64,000 nucleotides of DNA from Laburnicola sp. R22_1 (GCA_014281115.1 JACONQ010000017.1:1798001-1862000); one strand, 5' to 3'. Positions 24,606 through 36,832 are shown, counted from the stretch's first letter. Numbers and translations: made by a program. Notes: generated from the sequence alone by a model not told the origin.

Positions 24606-26825
24606 TATAACATATTCTATTAGTAGCCTGGACAGATTAGTCCGCTGGATAGTTTTTCTTAGCAACTTTGAGGTCCATTATAACTTATTATAAAACACTA
24701 CTAATATTACTTTATAGTAACTTATAATAACCTACTATAATTTATAATATACTAAGTTACTATTTAATCTACTTTTTATATCGTGCAGCCTCTTTACACA
24801 GCTACTATAGCCACGCAAAGCTAAGAAGTCTTTCTTAGTAGTACAAACTTATAATAAGACTCCTATAATATATAATATATTATCTACTATACTATATATA
24901 AGTAATATATAGTATACTTATTATAATTTACAGTAAAGCATACTATATCTTAAGTAGTACTTTATTTAATTTTTAGTTACTAAGTGTATACTATTATAAA
25001 ATAAACTTAACCTATTATTTTTAGTCTTATAGTAACCTATAATAAAATTACTCTAATTTACTACTAACACTATTTAAAAATAAGCTACTAAGAGTAAATC
25101 TAACTCCTTCTCTATCTCTTTATCTATCTAACAGGTCCTTGCGTTGTGCCTAGGCTCTTCGCACCTCCTATAGCAGCGTTATATTAAGGGATCTGCCCCT
25201 CCCTTACTACTATCTTACGCCTTTTTTAATAACTTTACCCTAATAAAAAGACTTTTTACTTCTAAATCTGCTCTCTAAGTAAAGCCTAGCGTCCTACCTT
25301 TCTAAATACGCTTTCTTTTACGCGTTTTTTACTTTATTAAAACCTTAATTTACTTCTTAAGTTCCTTAATATAGGTCTCTTCAAGTACACTATAGTAGAG
25401 TATAAGTTTAGCACCTTTTATAAGCTATAAGTAGCTTAATTTAATATTAGATAAAGACTAAATAAAAGAGTTATATATAAGCTTTAACTAGGATTTAAAC
25501 TTAGGGGTATTACTTAGGGTCCTAGCTTACTATAGTGTATCTAGTAGGGTACCCTAAGGTAGAGTGTAAATACGCATATTAAGGCAATTTACTACTACTA
25601 ATATATTTAAAGAAATAAGCCTAAAGGCCTTAAAGGCTTTCTTATAGTTTTCTAGTATAAATATATTAAAAAATGCGTTGCAAAAGGCTAGTAGAAAGCC
25701 CTCTTTATTAATATAAAAGACGCATTAGCGCGCTAAGTCCTATACGCACTAGAAGTACTTTAGCTTTAGTACCGCAAAATAGACTATATTAAGCAGCTAG
25801 AGAATATAAGATAAGTGCGCTAGTATATAAAGTATTAAGATCTTTTATTCTAGGAAATAATCCTTAAAATTCTAGGAGTAGTAGATCTTATAGCTGTCTA
25901 GAATAAGTAACCTTTATAATCCTACTATGCGCGGCCTTATATACGCGTTAAAGTGCTTTAACTACGCAACTCTAAGCTTATTATTAGTTTAGCTAGTCTT
26001 AGAGACTAAGAGCTTCTAATTATAGGGGATACTAGTCTTCTTATACTACGCTAAGATATAGAATTGCCCTTTATAAATAATAAAGAGTAGAGTAGTATAC
26101 CTAGTAGCGTAAATACTCTAAATCACTATAACCTACTTATAATTGCCTAGCTAAATAAGTGTAGATTAAAAATGTCTTTCTAAACTAGTTATTACCTTTA
26201 TTAAGCTAATAACTCCTATATAGAAGCCTATTTTATTAAAGTTATACATATCTTTATTCTGCACTCTATACTTAGCTTTTATATTCTCTACTAGCTAAAA
26301 CTACGCGTTTATAGCCTCTAGGTTTTCCTATTATATTCTTTATTAGTTCTTTACTTAATTAAAAGCTATTTTAAGCTTAGGTACGCGCTTTATAAAGCGC
26401 TAAGCCTAGTATTATCCTATAGGGTCTCTATACTACGCAGCTAGCAGTTTATTAGCTATATCTTTTACCTTACCTAGCTAGGGTGTAAATCCTTGCAAAT
26501 CTAGGTTAAGGATATACTATATAAGCGTTTGCTCTTTAGTTATAGTAAGCTTTTCTATACCTAATTGTGTATCTACTTAGGCAGTAATTCTATTAATTTA
26601 ATTGCTTAGTATAGACTTTAGGAAATTATATACTGTAGCAGCGTATTGTAGGCTTAAAATTTGCTTATTCTAATAGGCGTAAAGGGCAAGCTTAATTCTG
26701 TCTTCTTAATTAGATAATCACGCGTTATATTATTAAGATATTATAATTTGTAGTAAAGTATTGTAGTCTTAGTAAAAACTATCCAGCGGACTAATTTATC
26801 CGGGCTACTAATAGAATATATTATA
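24606..26825 (-). mobile_element. pogo-like DNA transposon, ~2.2 kb, degraded
   Basis: Long terminal inverted repeats (about 50 bp: TATAACATATTCTATTAG, then TAGCC.GGA.A.ATTAGTCC, then GCTGGATAGTTTTT) face each other at 24606-24656 and 26771-26825. Differences between arms are C/T or G/A. The minus strand encodes the transposase remnant. A target duplication could not be set with certainty because the ends are mutated. Confidence 0.75.
25130..26740 (-). pseudogene. pogo-like transposase remnant with C-terminal zinc knuckle
   Basis: Read through stops on the minus strand. The N-terminal part (about 26,570-26,300) gives a Tc5/CENP-B-type helix-turn-helix: LTITKEQTLI.YILNLDLQGF followed by VKDIANKLLAA. 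The C-terminus (25183-25136) gives R-C-Y-R-R-C-E-E-P-R-H-N-A-R-T-C, a C-x2-C-x4-H-x4-C knuckle whose first Cys is now Tyr (TGT to TAT). Fungal pogo/Fot transposases often end in such a knuckle. The central catalytic region is too decayed to place residues. Confidence 0.7.
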
Positions 26826-26867
26826 TATAATATTAAGTTTCTAAGCCTATTTTAAAGTTAGTATTTA

Positions 26868-27987
26868 TGTGGCGTTATTTTATCTACCTAGGAGTAGGAC
26901 AATAAAGGCTTTTATTTTAAATAATATAATAAAAAAAGCAGAGCCTCCTGCTTAGTAATTAAAAAAGAGCGTAAAAAGGTAAATTACAAAAAAAAGCGTG
27001 TTTAAACTACTAAGCGAGCTTAGTGGTCTTAGCGCGTATAGCTTCTATATACAAAGTTAATTTATAAAGAGACTATAGTTAGAACTTTAGGGAAGAGATA
27101 AAAGGCTTTAGTGCGGCTACGCTATAAGTCCTATCTATTCTCTACTATTTTAACTATTGTAAACTGCTATTTAAATTATTATAAATAACACAAGTTAATA
27201 TATTAATAGGTACGTACTACTATACTTATAAGTAGAATAAGAGTAATATATACTAAATATACTATTGCTCTATTACTATATTAAGATTGTTCTAGATAAA
27301 GTCCCTACTATTACTTTACGTCCTACTATCTATTTAGGCATTAATATTATTTCTAAAGAAGTACTTACTATTACTAAAAAGTATATACTAAAGATACGCG
27401 CTACTATTATTAAAGTAACTATACTAAAGTTCTATTCTATCTAAATACTTATCTAGCGCAAGGGGCAGGTATACTTAACTATCTATAAGGCAGTCCTAGT
27501 ATACTAGTTAGGTTAGTAGCTTATTTAGTTTATAAAGAACTGCAGAATTAAGTTTCTACTCTAGTAGATATAATTACTTCTTATTTGTAATAGAATTTAA
27601 TAGGAGACGTAAAAGAATAATAATAAGGTCTTTATTAATAAGCTCTAGTATAGTAAAAGTATTGCATAAATTTATAAAGATTCTCTTAGTTATTATTACT
27701 ATTAAGTTAGCTTATCTAGCGCGTAAGTATAGATAACTAATAATAGTAGTAGTAATAAGCTAGGTGTGCTATATACGCTATAAGTAAACTTTATATAGAT
27801 TAGAAGCTTATAAAGTATAGATAGAGTGTAAGTAAGTTTAAACTATTATCGCGTTATTAGGTGGTGTTTAAGGTTAGTCTTTAATTTAGAATTAGGTACT
27901 ATACATAGTATATAATAACCTTCTATCTTAATCTACTTTAACCTTAAATTAAAAAAAAAGGACAAAAACGGTATTCGGCAAGTCGAT
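26868..27987 (+). repeat. TGTGGCG-family repeat, long copy B (1.1 kb)
   Basis: Starts TGTGGCGTTA, ends near TTCGGCAAGTCGAT. An exact 15-bp direct repeat AAAGTTAGTATTTAT lies at 26854-26868 and 27988-28002, overlapping the first base of the element. Collinear with copy A over its length. Confidence 0.75.
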
Positions 27988-28002
27988 AAAGTTAGTATTT
28001 AT

Positions 28003-28200
28003 ATAAAAGTAAACCTATAAGAAATAAGGGAACTTATATTAATAGAAATATTCTAAAAGAATATATAGTTTATATAGGAACTAGTAGAGAGGGTAATATA
28101 TTTTTTTATCTAAAAGATTATATATAATAAGATTAAAGCTAGGAAAGCTAACTTAGTTATTAGCTAGTATAAGTGCTATTATCTATAGCAAGTTAGCACT
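28003..28200. other. AT-rich edge of the RIP block
   Basis: Last RIP-like DNA before the sharp composition change. No feature seen. Confidence 0.5.
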
Positions 28201-28453
28201 ATTGAACATCTTCGTCGTGTGGAGATTCTAACCAAGGTCGAGTCCGCACCATACACAGCTGTCTGCTGCTTATAGATACTATGAGGAGGGCGCGATAGGC
28301 GAATGGACATATACTGAGTGCTGAGGTCCCGGGGCGAACCGGAGTTTGAGACTTAGGACTACGAGTGTGGTAAACAAGGAGTAGGACCTGTCATGCCTAG
28401 CAACCTTCGCAACCTTGCCTTCCCATAACCACACACTTGCTTGAACACGTTGG
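28201..28453. other. boundary sequence; 28205-28255 recurs in mutated form at 1246-1296
   Basis: Base composition changes abruptly here. The stretch around GTGTGGAGATTCTAACCAAG is matched at 1246-1296 by a copy in which the differences I can see are C-to-T or G-to-A. This copy appears unmutated, the left one RIP-mutated. The remainder is the upstream region of the amidase remnant. Confidence 0.6.
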
Positions 28454-30575
28454 ATGAGAACTTCACTCTTGCTCATCAGTTCAATGATGGGTCAGTCGCA
28501 AATCACTATCCTTGTCGCGATTTCCGCTATCAGTGTTTACTATCTGAGTCTTGTTGCGAGCCACTACAGCCCATCACCGCAGTTCGTACCTAGCTCTGTT
28601 GATCTCCTTTCTGCAACGACCACCGACTTGCTCAACTATCGGGATAATGGCACCGTAACGAGTGTTCAACTCGTCTTGGAATATCAGCGCCGCATTGCAC
28701 GCGATAATCAGGCTGGTTTGTTTCTGGCTGAATGCCATTCTGAGTACTGCACCTGAACATAATGTACTGCTAATAGCGCAAGAGGAAGATGAGCAGCGAA
28801 GAAGCGGCAAGCCGCTAGGTTCCCTCCACGGCGTCCCCTTCGTAGTCAAGGTAGGACATGTCATCAAGTTACCTCTACACCTACTAAGATTTGGCCAAGG
28901 ATACCATGGTGACGGATCCAAGTCGTGGCATGCAGACAACGTATGGCGCATATGCTCTTCAAGACTCAGTGGCTCCAGATGTGGCCTTCATCATACATCG
29001 CGCGGAAGTGGCATGTGCGATTGTATTAGGAAAAACGAACCTACAGGTTCGTCTTGCTCAGCAACTTTAATAACGCAACAGTTCTAACATCCTTTAGGAG
29101 CTGGGAGGCTACAAGTAAGATTTCATAGCTATCGCTTTACGCTATGGCACTAACAGCATCAGAGGGTACAACAACTCAGGGTGGTCGAAGATGGGAGGAC
29201 GTACGGTATCTCCGTTTGATTTTGGTGTAAGCTCCATGTCTCTATCTGTCGTAAATATTCATGAATTCCAGGAACCCTGCGGCTCTTCTTCCGGTGCTGG
29301 TGTGGCAGTGTCGGTTGGCTTTTCGCCCATCGCTTTCGCCACGGATACCACAGGCTCGACGTCCTGCCCCGCTGCATTCAACGCTCTATATGGTTTTCGA
29401 CCGACCCTGGGCCTGCTCTCGCGTACTGGCATTTTGCGGACCACGACGTCGTTTGACACACCGGGGTTTTTAGCGAAGTCAGTACACGATATTGATAAAT
29501 GGATGGATGTCCTGTCAAGACCGGACGAGAAAGATCATGCGACAATCAACAGCTCGATCCGTCGACCGAAAAGTTACACAGCAGAGTTAGACGGGCGTTG
29601 GAAAAGGTGGCGTATTGGTGTGCTAGATAGGGCAGTGTTTTGGAACGAGTCAATCCCTATCTGGACCACACAGGCGCAAGATGGTCAGGTACCGTCCGTG
29701 CTACTCGTTGAAATCGTCTTCCTGTTGATAACCTTAGATGATCAGTGTTTGCAACGAGGCCTTACAGCGCTTCCACAATGGCGGCCCCTCACTTGTGGAG
29801 GAAATCGAGTTACCGATGGCTCATTTGGGCGAAGACGAGATGGGCGTTTTCGATAAGATACTCAGTAATCTACGCTTGGTACCTTGATAACCTAAAAACT
29901 AACATTTGCAGATTACGAACTGAGGAAGAATCTCAACTCATATTTCGCTTCCTTGCAGAACACTACCATACGCAGTCTACGCGATCTGGTGCCTTGGAAT
30001 ACAGCTAATCCTGACCTGGCCTATTCTACAGGTATGTATACTCTGATTTAGCATCGCATCATCTCGGGGCTAACACTTTCCGCGAACAGGGTACGAAGGC
30101 CAAGAGTGGTTAGAGACAGAGCTGAACACGAATATTTGCGAAGAAGAATATCTGCATCTACAGAACAAGCGTACATCGCTTGTTGGGTCATATGGCGTTG
30201 AAAGAGTACTAGCGAGGCACAACCTTGACGCGGTGGTGGTGCCCGCCTTCACTTGGCTTGTCGAGTACAATGCGATGGGCGGTACGTACGCTAGACGTGC
30301 TCCATCTAATACGCTCTAAAAATGCTTTATGTCTCCCGTTGGGAGTCGTGCCTGTGGAAAAGTACGATTTCGGTAGGCCTTTTGGACTTGGATCCACTGT
30401 TCGATGCTTCGACGATGCAAAGCTCCTTCAGATCATGGATGCAGTAGAGAAAACATCGCCCCCACGCGAAACACCCGACATCTTCAAGTACGCAACTACA
30501 TCAGATAAGTTGAAGTACTGGTGGCGGAGGATGAAGACACCGGCTCGATACCCCGACAACCGGGTCAGACACTAA
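28454..30575 (+). pseudogene. amidase-signature family gene, probably decayed
   Basis: The product would be an amidase-signature hydrolase (amidase/glutaminyl amidotransferase-A fold). The catalytic triad regions are present: Lys in HGVPFVVK, cis-Ser in CGSSSGAG, nucleophile Ser in ATDTTGS. Likely introns: 28851-28899, 29047-29097, 29115-29156, 29227-29271, 29689-29737 and 30032-30089. The N-terminus has a hydrophobic signal-like stretch. Problems: the frame must shift by one between NQAGLF and LNAILSTAPE (near 28,720); the gap at 29879-29911 is only 33 bp and leaves the frames mismatched; and the acceptor before the last exon (after 30281) is missing. These suggest a pseudogene beside the RIP block; sequencing error is an alternative. 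Confidence 0.7.
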
Positions 30576-31319
30576 AGTGCCCGGCGAAGGCTCTTGCTAG
30601 AGAACTCAGCTGTGCATGTGCGCGGGTTCGTACAAAGTAGGCGAATATTACAGTAAATTCATAAGACACTAAACTCGCAGTATCGCGTAATCTGCTTTCC
30701 CTTCTGCTTCAGTCATGTCCCGTCAGCAAGCGTTGCTGGTGAACAGTTGGGATGGCGTGGATAGGGCATTGATTTCGGATCCATCTATATTGTGTGTGAG
30801 CGTTGATGAGTATAGCAAAGTCAAGGTTGAACTTACTATGATGAACTGGATGGGTTGTTATCCGAATGGTGGTTGTGGATGAGCGAATGCAGCTGTTGGA
30901 GACATGCCAGCGTGCCTTTTAATATTGCTATGGCTCCTCTCACCGGCAAAGTATAACGTACGTATAGAGTCGCATGTGATGGAAGTATAGTTGTGGTATT
31001 TGAACTTTGGTTCAGCTCCTTGTGAGTCACTTATCGCCCGAAAAAAAAGATCGGCCCCTTCTACCGACAAAATTGTGTCGGTTGCAACAATTGTCAGTCA
31101 TGTCCGGATTTCTGCGGATCAAGGAAGGTCTATTGTTCAAAGGGTGCTAACTAACGAGACACCATGGTATGGGATATCCCCTGGCCCGTGTGAGAGTCTT
31201 GAGAGGTGAAACTCTTTTCGGATCTTATCAGCTTTATTTATATTGTACTTGACAGAATACCAGAATACCACTAGATTTACACCTTATGAGCTCCACCGCA
31301 TAATTAATTCTACACAAGT
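30576..31319. other. intergenic
   Basis: Unique-looking sequence between the amidase remnant and a minus-strand gene. No gene or repeat recognised. Confidence 0.6.
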
Positions 31320-32164
31320 CTAAATTTCGGTATGTACTTGTGAGACCTCACTTTCACACTCCTCGTAGAGCACTCTGCTGGCGTCCATTCCGACCTTCTG
31401 CTGAAGTAGTTCAACAAAATGACTTGTCATGTCAGGAGGTCCAGCAACATAGCATACCGTTGTATGCTTATCCTCGAAGTTTCCGAACATATCTAGAACG
31501 TCGTTGCCCATCATAACTCGTGGTTCGAATCTCTGCCGCGGCACCGCAGCTTCCACCAATGTTCTACTTGCATGGCCGTCAAAGAAAAGGTATAGATGGA
31601 ATTTCCCCTCGTGTGCCTTGCTGATACGTAGTAGTCTCTCCAGTCCAAGAACATGTGAGATATTGTAGTATCCTTTGACACTGGAGGCATACAAAAAGTG
31701 AATCTCCGGTGGCGTTATATTTGTCTCAAGGATGTGTGACAAGATAGATATGAGCGGACTGAAATGTTGTCAATCATATGCTGAGCAAGCTCGCTCAGAC
31801 AGACTTACCTTACACCTACGCCTCCAGCGAGGAACACAACTCTGGTTATAGGAGTGGTGCCTACGCTATTTGGTGGCCATACAAAACTTCCACCAAAAGA
31901 GACATTCAGCTGCGTGCCGGCAGGTAAAGAGACTTCTGCCCGCGGTTGTTGTATTTGCATGGTAGGCCCATTGTGAACGACGACTTCGACGTGCGGCTTA
32001 GACCCTGGCGCACTATCTTGAGCTGCTAATGCCGCGCCTGGTACTGATATGATACCATATCGTCTTAACACTTCTGAGCCGTCCAGATGAAGATTAAGCC
32101 ATTGACCTGAGAGAAACTTGGATAAGTTAGTGCCAGTAGAGCTAAATAGAGAGACAACACTCAC
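31320..32164 (-). CDS. NAD-binding oxidoreductase (FNR/OXNAD1-like), 5' end uncertain
   Basis: Two exons on the minus strand, 32164-31809 and 31758-31320, joined over a 50-bp intron (31759-31808, GTAAGT donor, CAG acceptor) giving an unbroken AGGVGVSPLISILSHILE. The order fits the ferredoxin-reductase fold: a flavin-binding half with GQWLNLHL (family RPGQW.D) and the NAD-binding half with FLAGGVGVSPL and CYVAGPPDM (family CGPP.M). The usual start lies further upstream: the frame is open from INESTRILWLDF (about 32,222) but ends at a TAG behind a possible acceptor (CTACAG), and I find no convincing first exon up to 32,700. The gene may have lost its 5' end. A 48-bp in-frame segment (32162-32115) could alternatively be an intron. 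Confidence 0.6.
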
Positions 32165-33728
32165 ATTTACACCACTTTCAGCAGCGTTAAAGTCAAGCCA
32201 AAGAATTCGTGTAGATTCGTTAATATCTGTAGCCTAAGCTACAGTGACAGCATGTAACATAAGGCTTAATTGCTTCCTCTAAAACTGTGTTTCCTTAATG
32301 CTTTTAAGAGAGATACTTTGCATCAAAAGTCTCACCTTCACTGAAAGGGCATAAGCTGAAGACTTCCAAGGTTTTCTGATTTAAAAGACGTCTCGAGCCT
32401 CGGATTAGTCAATAGAGTATGGCAAGACTGCACGGATAGGCAATTATGCCACGTGCAGTACTTCAACCTCACAACGGTGGACGACTTTGAAATCTACTTG
32501 CCAGCTTATCGACGATTGAAATTGGAGACATGACTGTACGAACTGCTCAAAGCCAATGGCGCCCAGTTGGTGTGCGTCGATTTTACCCGTACAGGGTGTA
32601 GGCACGTCGGGAGTAACCCCTGTTAGTGCTGACTCCCCTTGTAACAGGTAATCTTTGAGGCAAATCAACGTTTTTATCCAATTAGAAAGCAGCGATCAAT
32701 ACTCATAAAGGCTAGAACTACACAGGGGTTACTCCCGACGTGCCTACACCCTGTAGTCGATAAGCTGACGCCAATCCGGAACTGCCGATATGGAAAGCTA
32801 CTAGCCACTCAGTGTTCAGAGGAGACGTCCACGGGTAACTCCCGCCGCAAGTACGGCTGAAGCGCGCACAGCTGCTATTTTAGTCAGTTTTAAGGTAAAA
32901 AGCGCAATCTATAAACCGTGCACGCTTTGGCTGTACTTCGGCCGTACTCTGCTACGGTACGTTAGCTATGCTGGTGAATATTTTTATCTGCGCCTACGGA
33001 CTCGAGCACCTATTATAGAACGCTATGCCCGCGCGAACGCAGGCTCGGCGCATTTGACAAACTTTCCGTCCGATTATGTTGCTTAAAGGCTTCCAAGTGC
33101 GGTCGCCAAGCTGCGACATGACCACCATGCTTGTTCTGACCCCTCACTAAAACTCGGACAGTCATTTGTCCAGTATAGATCGATGCATCTCTTTCGCCAA
33201 TTTGTATTGTGGCTTGGTGAATAAGCAAGCCTTGACAGGGGGAGGTAGGCGGAAGGACCGCACCGTGGACTTGGACTTTCAGCAACCTCCAGGACTCTTA
33301 CGGAGGATGGCTGGCTGCCACTTATTTGCCTACTTTCACTCAACGGATTAATCCTGTCATCTAATCAAGTGGCGTTGACTTGCGAAGTTCGTCGCCGTTT
33401 TATATCATTCGTTCGCCTAACCCGGACACCACACCGAGTTTAGTCGCCTATCAAAGCTTTTCCCAGCAACGGGAACCCAACTTGACCCACTGCGGACATG
33501 GATATGCAAGCCGCTTTCCTCCTTCCGTCATGATCTGACGACAGCAGACCCTTGCGCAAGAAAATATTGTTCGAGGCTGAAGACCCCAGGCGGGCTGAAC
33601 TCGAGTCCGACTTCTCATTATTAATTAATAACGAAGACCGCGGATCTCTCAGCAGGTCTAGGACTTAGCATCCCCACTCAACACTTTCTGCGCAGGCGTC
33701 TCTCTTAGAGCACACATGCACTAGTAGA
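32165..33728. other. intergenic, partly repeat-derived
   Basis: Contains the 34-bp perfect inverted repeat listed separately. The remainder has short open frames without recognisable products and looks non-coding; some sections (32,160-32,400, 32,870-33,010) are moderately AT-rich. Confidence 0.5.
32590..32755. repeat. perfect 34-bp inverted repeat, 98-bp spacer
   Basis: Left arm 32590-32623 (TACAGGGTGTAGGCACGTCG...) is exactly complementary to right arm 32722-32755 (...CGACGTGCCTACACCCTGTA). The pair could form a stem-loop or be the ends of a tiny inverted-repeat element. No target duplication is evident. Confidence 0.9.
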
Positions 33729-35873
33729 ATGGCGCTCCCAGGTGGCTGGCTACCACATACTCCAGTCTCCCCTCAGTTGCTCTTCATCCTCTGCGTGCTA
33801 TCGGTATCCCTCGTCAACGCGCAGTTACCGCCAAAAACAGCCGGTCCTGATCCTGTCGACAACTTTTGTATGCGATGGTGGTCACAATGTACGGCTTCCT
33901 GGCAACGGCAAAATATATTCGCTGACTAGAAGATTAGCTGTTGTGAAGAGTGATGTCTTGTACATCGACAGCGGCGTTCAAAAATTCAATGATTCGGGTG
34001 ATATTTACCTTGGAATCAGTGAGTTCAAACACCTACCAGCAAGTTAAACCCATTGCTAACATCTCCAGACAATCACATCCTCAATATTCCCTTGACGAAC
34101 ACATGGGACTGGAAGACGAATATCACAATAGGTGTTACGCGCAAAAATGTGTCCAATCCAGCAACCGGGACTGCTGTACCCAACTTGATTCGCGGTCATA
34201 TATTCCACGGACCCGAGGATACCAGTCAAATATATCGTTATGGAGGAACAACGTATATGTACAATCAGTCGTTTGAGGGTTATATAAAGCCAGACACCTC
34301 CACGTATCCTCTCTGGACGTATGAACCCGGATCAAATACACCCTGGGACCAACACACCCTCGGCCAACCCTGGCAGCCAAATCGTGGCGCGGCTGCCGAG
34401 GCTATTGACCAAGGATATGGCTTCTATCTAGGCGGCCAAATCGATATGGGCACCTCTACCAAGACCTTGGGGGAGCCTTTCAAGGACAATACCCAAACTC
34501 TGTACGTGCCGCTGGAAGGTATGATGGTCATCAATCTGGTGGATCTTACCGCAGCAAATATATCTGTATCGTCGATGAACAGGAGTACTCCGAGGGTCGG
34601 TGGCACTCTGGACTATATTGATCCGGTGGGCGGTAGCGGCATTCTAGTTGCCCTAGGTGGCCACATCCAACCCGACCTAGAACTGTACGAAGTCGCCAAT
34701 GCCACAAAAGGAGAACTTGTAAGTGGAAAACCCTCGAGAGAGTTTGGAAATCATTTGACTAGCACACTGCATCCAGACAGCTAACTCCGCATACAGATCG
34801 ACTTCGAAACTGTGGACGTCTTCGATCTAGCATCTTACTTCGATGATCCTTCTAGTAATGGCACATGGTACCAACAAACCACTACCGGCGATATACCCCC
34901 ACCGCGAATCGACTTCTGCACCGTTGCTATCTCTGCGCCGGACAATTCGAGCCATCACATCTATCTCTACGGTGGTTACGATCCTACCATTCCAGCATAC
35001 TACGACGACGTCGTTGTATTGTCCCTGCCTTCGTTTACATGGACGACCGTCTGGTCCAACGACCAAGGTGAAAGTCCTCGGTATGGCCACAAGTGCCATC
35101 GCGCCGGCAAGCGACAGATGATTACCATCGGAGGAAATGTCAGCAACGTAGAGTGCGATTGGGAGTACAAAGGTGTGGCGCTACTGGACTTGACGACCAT
35201 CGAGTGGGGCAGTGTGTTCCACGGCGATTCAGAAGACTTCAAAGTCCCGAGGAACGTACTCCGCGCAACGAACGGTACGGCTGATGGGGAAGCTACGATC
35301 CGTGAGCCGAGGCAGGGATGGACGGAGGATGGGCTGGGACAGGTGTTCCGCACGCCGAGACGGAGAGTACCTATGCCGCCAAATGGGACGAACTCGACGC
35401 AAGGACCAGGCAACCCGAATAAACCGGAGAAGACGAGTGTTGGTGCTATTGCGGGTGCTGTGGTAGGCGGCATCGCTGGCCTCATGCTCATTGCAGGAGG
35501 CCTCTTCCTCTTGCGACGCCGGAGGAAGCGATCATCCGTCGAAACAAACGACGACGAGGCCCCCTCAAACAATGCCAATGAGAAGGCCCCCTCACACAAT
35601 GACGACGAGAAGGCATACATACCGGAATTGCAGGCCATGAGTGCCGAGCCGGCCGAACTACCAGGACCGGATCCCCAGGAGCTGCATGCTCCGAGACAGG
35701 CCGTCGAAGCAGATCACGGGAGTGCAGTGCGTGCCGCAGAGCTATCGGCCACGAATGTTGTCGCGGGTGGTCTGCACGGTGTGCCAATCGTCAGAACACC
35801 GGGAGACGATTTACCAGAGCGGCCGGCGCAAACACATGGACTCAGACGGCCGAGTAGAGATAATCATGGTTGA
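33729..35873 (+). CDS. kelch-repeat type I membrane protein
   Basis: Four exons: 33729-33867, 33938-34018, 34069-34718, 34797-35873 (introns of 70, 50 and 78 bp), giving 648 residues in one frame. Residues 1-31 form a signal peptide with likely cleavage after VNA. The lumenal part carries kelch-like blades (VLYIDSG, IYRYGGTTYMY, YGFYLGGQID, IYLYGGYDP, MITIGGN) and many N-x-S/T sites. A transmembrane helix (about 504-530, AGAVVGGIAGLMLIAGGLFLL) is followed by RRRRKR and an acidic, Asn-rich cytosolic tail. Filamentous ascomycetes have many such kelch membrane proteins of unknown role, possibly at the cell surface. The first junction (TTT T / CT GTT) was chosen because it alone keeps the frame. 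Molecular function unknown. Confidence 0.8.
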
Positions 35874-36832
35874 GATGTCTGAGGAAACGAGCCTGAGAGA
35901 TGATTAGAGAGGACTCCCCCTCGGCGACTGCTCGTGCTCCAACACAGACTTGTTCAGCGAGCCGGGCACTGACAAGTGGAGGAGAACGAGACAGAAACAT
36001 ACCGCCCCTGGAATTAGGAGAGAAGTACTCCCGCACATCTAGGGAAGAGGTGTAGTAGCACGGCAAGAATGCGAGGAGCCAGGAGCATTTCCAGACACCT
36101 TTTAAGAAGGCCAATCACACCTGCGTCGACGGATCCAGCGAAGGCGAGCGCATCTACCTAGCCCACCTTGGAGTCTACTTATCCTTTTGGCCTCTACATC
36201 TCGGATCCTGGGGTAACACACAGCGACTACTCTCCCTTCGCCTCCACGACAACAAGTCCTCTACGAATACGAAAACACGAAGGCGTTGATTTGGAAACAG
36301 CTGTCAAGCACAGTCACGATCACGATCACGGCGTTATTTTCCAAGTCTAGATTTCCTTTCACGATTGTGATAGGTCGACATGTTCTGTTATGTTATGTTA
36401 TATACCCATTTGCAAGACGCACGGTTTCACGGGAGGAGCCCTGGAGTAGAATAGTTACATAACGGCTTTTATTTATCGAATCCACCTGTACAATTAATTG
36501 GTATCATTCCGTGCATCTACGTTGTGCTTATCGTTATCTAGATTCCACCGTACGCCTAACAGAGGTGAGATCTAACATGATTGTGGCCCTGGGCGTTACA
36601 TGTCCAACCACCCGACTAGCCCCCGCCCATCTTAACAAGCGTACCCGAAGAGACATACTACCTAATTACACAAGACATTCCACCCGCGTCAATCCAACGC
36701 CCGCCATCATGTCGTTACCATGATGGAAAAGAAGAATGGTATCTGTACTGGATAAATCACACGAAAGCCCATCTAGCGCGCCTACACCAAACGAGAAAAT
36801 GAAACGAGAAAAGGATACTATAAGTCAAAGAG
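35874..36832. other. intergenic between kelch gene and lipid kinase gene
   Basis: Convergent 3' flanks. Only short open frames. No repeat or RNA gene recognised. Confidence 0.6.

Larger units (their letters stand above)
1..28200. other. AT-rich, RIP-like repeat block
   Basis: The whole segment is AT-rich, dominated by TA dinucleotides and visibly poor in CA and TG. No open frame of about 60 codons or more exists on either strand. Remnants of at least five transposon types can be recognised by translating through stops, which are almost all TAA or TAG where CAA, CAG or TGG would be expected. This is the known signature of repeat-induced point mutation in Pezizomycotina; that RIP was the agent here is inference. 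The right edge at about 28,200 is abrupt. Confidence 0.9.

Noticed and set aside
33013..33351. Short opposing frames in the intergenic region before the kelch gene
   Set aside because: Under 95 codons, both strands open at once, no domain.
36168..36350. Short frame with a His/Asp-rich end downstream of the kelch gene
   Set aside because: 60 codons, no splice or homology support, lies in the 3' flank.
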